Source: Symsagittifera roscoffensis
Lineage: Eukaryota > Xenacoelomorpha > Acoela > Convolutidae
Reading direction: 5' to 3'
Length of the DNA: 64,000 bases
NCBI RefSeq assembly: GCF_963678635.1
Contig: NC_087064.1
Span: forward strand, 44,373,346 to 44,437,345
The translations under genes and the position numbers were made by a program. The stretch's first letter is position 1. Each line of letters begins with the position of its first letter. Shown piece after piece: positions 57,569-64,000 of this stretch. The notes under the pieces are model-generated. The model did no database searches. It worked only from the letters and a program-made list of their open reading frames with translations, and was not told where the DNA came from.

Positions 57569-60500
57569 TCAATGCTCCATTTCCTCCTCCTGTGACACTG
57601 ACTCCGCACTTTCGGTTTCCGTGTCTTGTAGCACGTCATTGACTATCCTGACGCTGTTGGAAGCCGTCCTCCAACACTTCTGCTCTTCCACCCTCTGTTT
57701 ACAGCAAGGTAGGGGATCCACGTTTGATTCTCTGTTTCTACAGAAGCTGTTGTGGAGACACAACGTCACGTTTCTCTCCAAATCTTCTTTCAGCATCTCT
57801 GCCTTCTCATTTCCACTACGCTCGCTCGTCCTGGAAATTCTTTTCACAGCGGTGGTCACTGCATTCCGATGGGTCACGAAAGCTCGCTTGAAAGCTCCTG
57901 CCCCAATGTCCAGCTGATATTCACTGTACACTCTGCCATGTTTCGACATATGCTTTTTCGCATACTCGTACAACCATGCAGTCATGTTAGCTCTGAACCA
58001 TGGCATCAATCGTTTTCTTGCCCATATCTTCTTCACTTCCATCGGAATGTTTAGAACTTTGCACATTGTCTCGAAAAGATCTAAATCTTTTAGACAATCT
58101 AATTTCTGCAATTGTTCTCTCGTCGGTGCCTCCTGTCTATTATTTTCTCTCACATGAGCTTCCAGCCATCGTATCGCCATCATAACTCCCACTATCACTA
58201 TTTTTATGGGCTGTGATGAATCTGGTAAACCCATGGAGAGCAGCTCTCCAGAGTCCCAGATCAACACCAAATTATTACGCTTGGGATACCACCAGGTCTG
58301 CAGCAAGCAGTGGCAAGGAAACTCGTCATGTGTCAACATGATGCTCCTCCAATTGCGTTTTCCTGAAGCTTCCAGCAATGGTTCCACTTCCATCATCACT
58401 CGGTGGATTTCATCATTCTCATCTACTGCATTGTAATCTGTGACAGTTGATCCTCTCTGTTTCTGTTTTTCAAAGTCACTGAAGTTCCCGCTCACATATC
58501 CCATGAACTTCTTTCCTAGTATTGACTCCAACTCCTCTTTGGTTCTCTCTGGAACTGCTGAGAACATCTTACATAGTAACTCGTAAGACTTTTCAGACAT
58601 TCTCGCCAATCTCACGCACTTTGGCACTGAGAAAGCTTGATCCACGATCGTTCTTGTACTCTTCACGTCCACAGCCACGAAATGTACAGGGTATCTGCTC
58701 TTGCACATTGGAGCCAACGTTGAACCCACCAAATATCGTGCTCCTGATGGTCTACAATAAGTTTCGCTGTGTCTGATGTTCATCTCTGTTTCGATTGCTT
58801 CCCTCCATTTCCCAATATACTTCTGCTCAGTCTGCAGAACTCCTGGGAATACTTCTACGCTGATGGCTGTGACCATCTCATGTTTCTGTTCTAGATTCAA
58901 TAGTGACTCCAAAGAACCAAACATGCTGTAGAATCCTAGTGCTGTCACTAGATTCACATCGGTTCCTCCATGGCAATCTGCTATCAGTTCCGTTTCCGTT
59001 CTTGCTTTCATCACTACATTTCCAAACAATACTGTCAACTGCTTGTGTTGTTTCTCCAGGGTTTTCACACAGTCTAGACTTCCACAAACGTGACCCTCTA
59101 GTCCACAGACTTCCGCCAGACAGCTACCAGGTTTGACCCAGTCTTCTGGTCCCCAGCCAGGCAACTCCACTTTATCTTCTCCGTTGCTCTTAGAGGCTGT
59201 TATCATCACATTATATATGATGTTGAGGTCACGCAGGTTACAGTCCGCATTCAGTTCCCTCTGTATGTCTTGTGTCGCCCGTAATATTGAGTCAGCGTTG
59301 GGACTAGGACACCATGATGGCTTCATCAATTCCCACACTGCCATCAAGCTCGTTCTCAGTAATTCATCTGAGAATCCCAACCCAAATTCCACTCTCTTGT
59401 CGGATTTTGGTACTGAAGGTGCAGTCACCTCTTCTTCCAAGACCAGTCCCAATTTGGCCTGTGAATTGTTGACGCTTTTAATCGTTACAATTCTGGACGT
59501 CCAAAATCTTAGTAACACCGCCTGCTCATAATCAAAGAAGCAATCGCGTATGTCTTCACTCAAGAAAGGATTGTATGCTATCCCTATAATCCCGGACACA
59601 TAGCTATATGACTTCTTCTTGATCGGTCCACAGTATTCACTGGATTTCGGCAATGCTCCCATAGATTCTTTAGTGAGCCTCAACTCCTTGTTTGAGAATC
59701 TCCTGATCTCGTCTATCTTTTTCATGGGTTCCAGTTCTTCAGGTTCTTTCATGTTCACCCTCATCGGTTTACTTTGCTGCATATCCAGCATTGCTAGTAA
59801 GAACATGGCTTTCGTTCGCTCATCGCCTTCCCTCAACATTTTAACACAAGTGTTTAATGCAGGTACTGAAATCTGCTCTATCAGGAATCGAATGAAACAG
59901 AGAGCGTCTCTCCGCTTTGCACACGCTACTGCTGCTCCCTCCTGGACTATCAGATCCCTCAGATTTGTCATAAGGAACACCTTTTCTTCTTTTGACCTCT
60001 TTCTTTCTTCTGAGTCATATTCTTCACGAGTCAGTCCCATCATGCACCAGGCGAACCTGAGTTGTAACTCTGTCCTTACGTAAGGTACTGCCACGAGAGC
60101 ATGTATTCTTGGCGTAGTCCTCATTTCTTCTTCGAAATACCTCAATACTACTGCTTTCCATGGAAGGCTCACTAACTGCTCGATCGTCTCCGCCTCTACG
60201 TCAGACGACGCCAAAGTTCCATACGCCTTCTGCTTGAGGGTGGTGCCTTGCAACATCATTTCCAGATAACCCTCCATGGCCTTTTCGTCTTCCAGGGCCA
60301 CTACATACCCTCTAGCCGAGTTCCGGTATTCCAACATCTCCATGTATCCACCGGTGGGTTCATCTATCGACACTGTCTCCGACACTGTTAGTCGGTTGTA
60401 TTCCACTGGTGTCAGTTGTCCTGCAACACTCCCTTTTCCATGATTCATGGGAGATGGTTTGAAGTCCCTCATTTTACTCTCTCCACATTGACTGAGTATT

Positions 60501-63500
60501 TCCATTTCTAAAGTTGCTCCAGTCAGAGTGCGGTCACTCCTTTTGGATTGATAACCGGTTGACTTTATCCCCGCCATGAGAATGGGTGGCACCATCGCTA
60601 TATCAGTTAATATTCTATCTGTGCCAGACAATTGATAATCAGCTTGCCCCAAATCCATGACTTCCTCGACTCGTTTTCTTTTCGCTGAGTTACCAGCTTT
60701 CATCGATATTTCCGAATCCACTTTCGTCTTTCCAATCCTCCTCGGCATCACTCTGCTGCCTAACTTCATTGTCATCGCATTGATTTTATCAATCACCATT
60801 TTCGATCGCATCGTTCCTCTCCTGGTCCTTGACAGGTACACCACCTCTCCTTCATTGTCCTGCGGTGTCATCTTGATGGGAGAATTCGCTTCACTCTCAT
60901 CAGTGGCTGAGTCGATCAATAACTCACTCAGTCTCCCTTCACACTCATCAAGCTTGTCAAGTACTTCTCTCATCAAGGGTTGATTGAGACCTGTTTTGAG
61001 AATGGACTGGGTCCCATAGCTCTGAATCACAGTCCAGACTTCTTCCATGAACGCCACTCTGTCCAGCTTACATCCCGTCCTACTCTCGTGGTCTCGGTGA
61101 TGTACTTCCCATTCTTCTTCGGGTAGCGTTCCCAAGAAAGGTACTCTGGCTGAGGCCTCTATTCTTCTCCTCCGAGGTGATTCCATGAGGATTCTCTGAT
61201 CGTTATTTCTTGTATTGCCAGGAGAGCTGCTCTCCGGCAAATTCCGTTTCATCTCCTCAAAGGCTGACGGAGGTTCCAGTGTCGAGCTGCCTTCATCCGC
61301 TGGCTCAGTCGTTTCCAACGTGTCTGCATTCACAGGTCCTATTGTGTTGTTGGAGGGCAGTCCCTCCAAGTCGGCAAATCTCAAGGCCGTCGTGGAGCTG
61401 AAATTTATGCTAGCGGCTATCAACCAGTCTACGCCGGTCATCGAGTACAATCTGCTGACGGATAGCGTCGCTCCATTCAGCATCCTCCTTGCATCTTCGA
61501 TGAAGCTCACTCTCTGTAGGTCCAGCTTCATTAGTTCGTCTTTGTATATATGCCAAGGAGACGGTATGGATCGCGACCACATCAATGAGCCTCTGCTCGG
61601 TCTCTCCTCTCGACTGGTACTCGTCGTCTCCGATCTAGTGTCCGATCTAGATGTGCCTGTTACTTCCTCGATTGGTTGGTTGACAGGTCCTATCCTTTTC
61701 CTAGGATGAATTGTCCTCCTCATCGGTGCTTCTCCCAACCGATCTTGTACGTCTGTTCTTCGACCTGGTTCACCGGAGCTTTGTTGCCGGTAATTTGTGA
61801 CGGCTGGGACCGTACCCAAGCGTGTTTCCAGGTTAGGAGGCACAAAGGTGGTGATCACCGTATCACTCACCGTTCCCTCTTCCTTCAGCACTCCTGTGTC
61901 AAAGAGTTCTGCTTCCAGCTCATCCAACCGTTCTTGGAAGACTCGATTCAACCAAGCTTGTCCTTCGACACTGTCGAAGTGGATGCCATCTGTGGTCAGT
62001 CTGGCTTGATCCATGGCTCTCAATTCATGTTCAATGTCCATGAGGATCATTCTTCCGGCATTTCGATTTGCTAGGTTTCTCAAGATGTTGTTCCATCTCA
62101 TGACTCCCTCGTTGTGCCTTCTACCTGATGCTGTCAGGCTTCTTGCGTTCATTGGCACCGTGCAAACGGTCAGTACCGCGCAACTGAACTTCTGCCAGAG
62201 AGTAGTAAACAAACACACCATCATTGATTCCCACAGTGCTTCCTGCTCATCTGATCCTCTGGAGATATCATTCGTCCCAACTAAGATCATCACATTGGGT
62301 ATCTTCCCTGGATTCATCAGTTCCACCATGCGATATAATTGGGCAATCGTCGCGCCTCCAAAGGCCATCACCGTGGTGACCCATGAGGTCCTCAAATTCG
62401 ACAGCATTCTGACTAAGCTGTCTCCCAATATCAGGTGAGATGTCCCGAGTGGTGGTTGCTGCAGGTTCACAGCCGGGCTCCAGGTAGCTCGATTGAAGCA
62501 GGCTCTCGGATCTGTCTCCGGAACTCCCGTGAAATTATACTTCAATTGATTATTCTTCTGCACGTCTATTACACGAGACACTTTCTTCGCTGGCATCTTC
62601 CTTACTTTCCTCTCTGGGATTCTCGAGTTCCCCATGAGTGGTGTCACGTTACTCATCCCTTGTCTGATTACTGTCTGGGAGAGTTGTACTCTGCCCGTAT
62701 CGTCAATCGTTCCATAGGGTGCAGTCACCCCGGAACCTGGTGCATTCTTGTTAGCGACCAATCGTCCAGCTGTCTCTATCAGTTTTCTCACTGTCTGTTC
62801 TACGACGGGGTCACCCAAGGTGTCGCTAGGATCCGGGATTGTTACTCGATTTGTCTCCATTGGAGGTCGTGTCTCCGTTGTTTGACTCATTTCTCGAGGC
62901 GTCAAGAGCTCCATCGGGGACTGCCCACGAGGAATATCCCTTGCAGGTATCACCTTCTCAATGGACGTCGTCAACGCCGCCTGTTCCGATCGCTCTTTGT
63001 ATTCCTGCCTTAAGCGTTCGATCTCTTGACCCTGTTTTTTGTTGCAGTCTTCAAACAACTTTCTCCACATGTCCCGGTCTTCCTCCATCGCCAGCATGGT
63101 CTTCGTCATATCGTCTAACTCCTTCTTCGTACTTCTCAGCTGATCGTTCATCTCGTCCAGATCTTGTATGGTTTGGTTCGTCTGAACCTTCTGTGTTACT
63201 TTCGCCCCTTTTGGTGGCACAGCTGCTCTCAGTGGTGAACCAGACGAGGTCGCCTCGCTGTTCATCTCCCGATGCATTCTCGTCAGCCCAGGTTTAGGCT
63301 TAGAGGGCATTGGCATCTCACCTGGTTGGTATGTCCTAGAACTTCCCAATCCAGGCTCATTCGCCAAGTCACTCCCTGAGAGAGCCCCGTTTCTCCACCT
63401 CATCACTTTCATGTTTGGGCGGTCTAGTACTCCTCTTTCTCCATATGCTGCCATCAACAGGACTTCCGTGGGGCGGTCCCCATGGTTGTCGTGCCCCAAG

Positions 63501-63649
63501 ATGTTAATCAGGGCGGTCAGCAACATGACCACCTCTGGGTCCTCCAGAGCGAAGTCTCGTTCGATCAGCCGACGATAGATCGCATCTACCATCGGTCCTA
63601 CATATGCCTCTGCCAGGTCCATCAATTCATCCAGGTTGAAATTGTCCAT
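57569..63649 (-). CDS. Giant uncharacterised ORF (2,026 aa) with SGNH-hydrolase domain
   Basis: A single uninterrupted frame. Residues 1-50 are acidic/hydrophobic; about 155-225 form a coiled coil (KKELDDMTKTMLAMEEDRD). At about 400-580 lies a complete SGNH signature: block I LILGDSL (Ser411), an AFGGATI turn (block II region), block III GTND (Asn460), and block V DGIHF (Asp554, His557). This fold hydrolyses ester or acetyl groups. The linker to about 800 is Ser/Thr/Arg/Pro-rich. From about 840 to 2,026 the sequence looks globular (Trp- and Cys-containing, evenly charged), but I recognise no domain: there are no RT, integrase, helicase or polymerase motifs. GC content is clearly above the flanks and there is no intron or stop, in contrast to the decayed neighbours, so a recent insertion under selection is likely. 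It could be an ORF of a mobile element or a captured gene. Confidence 0.85.
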   Translation of the reverse strand: MDNFNLDELMDLAEAYVGPMVDAIYRRLIERDFALEDPEVVMLLTALINILGHDNHGDRPTEVLLMAAYGERGVLDRPNMKVMRWRNGALSGSDLANEPGLGSSRTYQPGEMPMPSKPKPGLTRMHREMNSEATSSGSPLRAAVPPKGAKVTQKVQTNQTIQDLDEMNDQLRSTKKELDDMTKTMLAMEEDRDMWRKLFEDCNKKQGQEIERLRQEYKERSEQAALTTSIEKVIPARDIPRGQSPMELLTPREMSQTTETRPPMETNRVTIPDPSDTLGDPVVEQTVRKLIETAGRLVANKNAPGSGVTAPYGTIDDTGRVQLSQTVIRQGMSNVTPLMGNSRIPERKVRKMPAKKVSRVIDVQKNNQLKYNFTGVPETDPRACFNRATWSPAVNLQQPPLGTSHLILGDSLVRMLSNLRTSWVTTVMAFGGATIAQLYRMVELMNPGKIPNVMILVGTNDISRGSDEQEALWESMMVCLFTTLWQKFSCAVLTVCTVPMNARSLTASGRRHNEGVMRWNNILRNLANRNAGRMILMDIEHELRAMDQARLTTDGIHFDSVEGQAWLNRVFQERLDELEAELFDTGVLKEEGTVSDTVITTFVPPNLETRLGTVPAVTNYRQQSSGEPGRRTDVQDRLGEAPMRRTIHPRKRIGPVNQPIEEVTGTSRSDTRSETTSTSREERPSRGSLMWSRSIPSPWHIYKDELMKLDLQRVSFIEDARRMLNGATLSVSRLYSMTGVDWLIAASINFSSTTALRFADLEGLPSNNTIGPVNADTLETTEPADEGSSTLEPPSAFEEMKRNLPESSSPGNTRNNDQRILMESPRRRRIEASARVPFLGTLPEEEWEVHHRDHESRTGCKLDRVAFMEEVWTVIQSYGTQSILKTGLNQPLMREVLDKLDECEGRLSELLIDSATDESEANSPIKMTPQDNEGEVVYLSRTRRGTMRSKMVIDKINAMTMKLGSRVMPRRIGKTKVDSEISMKAGNSAKRKRVEEVMDLGQADYQLSGTDRILTDIAMVPPILMAGIKSTGYQSKRSDRTLTGATLEMEILSQCGESKMRDFKPSPMNHGKGSVAGQLTPVEYNRLTVSETVSIDEPTGGYMEMLEYRNSARGYVVALEDEKAMEGYLEMMLQGTTLKQKAYGTLASSDVEAETIEQLVSLPWKAVVLRYFEEEMRTTPRIHALVAVPYVRTELQLRFAWCMMGLTREEYDSEERKRSKEEKVFLMTNLRDLIVQEGAAVACAKRRDALCFIRFLIEQISVPALNTCVKMLREGDERTKAMFLLAMLDMQQSKPMRVNMKEPEELEPMKKIDEIRRFSNKELRLTKESMGALPKSSEYCGPIKKKSYSYVSGIIGIAYNPFLSEDIRDCFFDYEQAVLLRFWTSRIVTIKSVNNSQAKLGLVLEEEVTAPSVPKSDKRVEFGLGFSDELLRTSLMAVWELMKPSWCPSPNADSILRATQDIQRELNADCNLRDLNIIYNVMITASKSNGEDKVELPGWGPEDWVKPGSCLAEVCGLEGHVCGSLDCVKTLEKQHKQLTVLFGNVVMKARTETELIADCHGGTDVNLVTALGFYSMFGSLESLLNLEQKHEMVTAISVEVFPGVLQTEQKYIGKWREAIETEMNIRHSETYCRPSGARYLVGSTLAPMCKSRYPVHFVAVDVKSTRTIVDQAFSVPKCVRLARMSEKSYELLCKMFSAVPERTKEELESILGKKFMGYVSGNFSDFEKQKQRGSTVTDYNAVDENDEIHRVMMEVEPLLEASGKRNWRSIMLTHDEFPCHCLLQTWWYPKRNNLVLIWDSGELLSMGLPDSSQPIKIVIVGVMMAIRWLEAHVRENNRQEAPTREQLQKLDCLKDLDLFETMCKVLNIPMEVKKIWARKRLMPWFRANMTAWLYEYAKKHMSKHGRVYSEYQLDIGAGAFKRAFVTHRNAVTTAVKRISRTSERSGNEKAEMLKEDLERNVTLCLHNSFCRNRESNVDPLPCCKQRVEEQKCWRTASNSVRIVNDVLQDTETESAESVSQEEEMEH

Positions 63650-63763
63650 ACTGTTCTTTCCAAGTTTGATTTGATTTCGATTTCAAGTTTTGACTCAAGT
63701 GAGCAATTAAATGATCAATCAGGATCTAGAAAAGGAATCACGACTGTCACACCTGTCAGTTTC

Positions 63764-63777
63764 ACCTTAATATATAT
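63764..63777 (-). promoter_or_regulatory. Possible TATA-like box upstream of the giant ORF
   Basis: On the minus strand CGATATATATTAAGG lies about 115-130 bp before the ATG at 63649. It is the most TATA-like site in the short AT-rich upstream stretch; no other promoter evidence is available. Confidence 0.3.
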
Positions 63778-63880
63778 CGTTAAAATTTGCTTAAAGACAG
63801 TTCAGATAAAAAGATATTTATCTTATCCCAAAATTTATTAAAATCAATTGGTTTCTAAAATTTTGGAATTCGACCTAAGA

Positions 63881-63893
63881 TTGGACAGTCCAA
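63881..63893. repeat. Third GGACAGTCC palindrome
   Basis: TTGGACAGTCCAA, about 235 bp upstream of the giant ORF start. It shares its core with the palindromes at 56756 and 57034 on the other side of the ORF. Confidence 0.8.
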
Positions 63894-63967
63894 ACTTTGG
63901 ATCTATTCCCAAAATCGTCATTTAGTTGTTCATGGTCACTAACGCTTACTTACCCATGATCTTAATA

Positions 63968-64000
63968 ACCTAACACATAACATAACATAACATAACATAA
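63968..64000. repeat. (CATAA)n array running off the window
   Basis: CCTAACA is followed by at least five CATAA units to the last base. On the minus strand this is TTATG repeats leading into GTGTTAGG. True length is unknown because the window ends here. Confidence 0.9.

Noticed and set aside
57540-63297. Numerous + strand ORFs of 60-190 codons opposite the giant ORF
   Set aside because: They are antisense shadows of a GC-richer coding region, mutually overlapping, Ser/Pro/Leu-rich and lack any domain.
1-64000. tRNA or rRNA genes
   Set aside because: No cloverleaf with A and B boxes and no conserved rRNA segment could be recognised by eye; a covariance-model scan would be decisive.

Overview
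The window looks like AT-rich nuclear DNA from an invertebrate animal. The support is a multi-exon coiled-coil gene with GT-AG introns, CR1/L2-type non-LTR retrotransposons, LTR retrotransposons and hAT-type MITEs with 8-bp target duplications. I cannot fix the phylum from the sequence. A 200-N assembly gap lies at 206-405. Most of the window is transposable elements at different stages of decay, with one host gene and one striking intact giant ORF.

Region by region. (1) 640-4600: a 107-bp tandem duplication, an LTR fragment, and two inverted-repeat elements sharing CCCGGGTCGAG-type ends; the larger carries a 0.7-kb (ACAT)n array. (2) 4900-13030: two copies of the 5' half of one LTR retrotransposon (LTR, leader, gag) joined head to head at the same point in gag, forming an inverted repeat of about 8 kb. 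(3) 13100-20300: the 3' half of a related element on the + strand (integrase tail, a decayed downstream region that may be env-like, 3' LTR). (4) 20600-26000: a possible copia-type LTR edge, MITEs and a roughly 0.8-kb direct duplication rich in TTCGACCGT. (5) 26309-39011, minus strand: a seven-exon gene encoding about 1,255 aa, mostly coiled coil. Splice phases agree across all exons. Its introns hold hAT MITEs, a TIR element with a non-LTR fragment inside it, and a non-LTR tail with a 144-bp-arm hairpin at its 5' end. (6) 39600-45100: more hAT MITEs and a decayed coding trace of unknown family that may end in an LTR. (7) 45300-50040, minus: a CR1-like retrotransposon with an esterase-like ORF1, a 2A-like motif before the endonuclease, and reverse transcriptase. 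(8) 50340-56130, plus: an L2/CR1-like retrotransposon with an unrecognised 5' ORF, five spaced stem-loops, a PHD-finger ORF1 and an EN-RT ORF2. (9) 56290-57050: a stretch dense in short perfect palindromes. (10) 57569-63649, minus: an uninterrupted 2,026-codon ORF of visibly higher GC than its surroundings, with a coiled coil, a complete SGNH-hydrolase signature and about 1,400 further residues I do not recognise. It is bracketed by palindromes sharing the core GGACAGTCC, and a (CATAA)n array runs off the window end.

The genes do not form a pathway. The coiled-coil gene is the only convincing host locus. The giant SGNH ORF, which has the look of a recent mobile insertion, and the stem-loop array of the L2-like element are the best candidates for undescribed biology.
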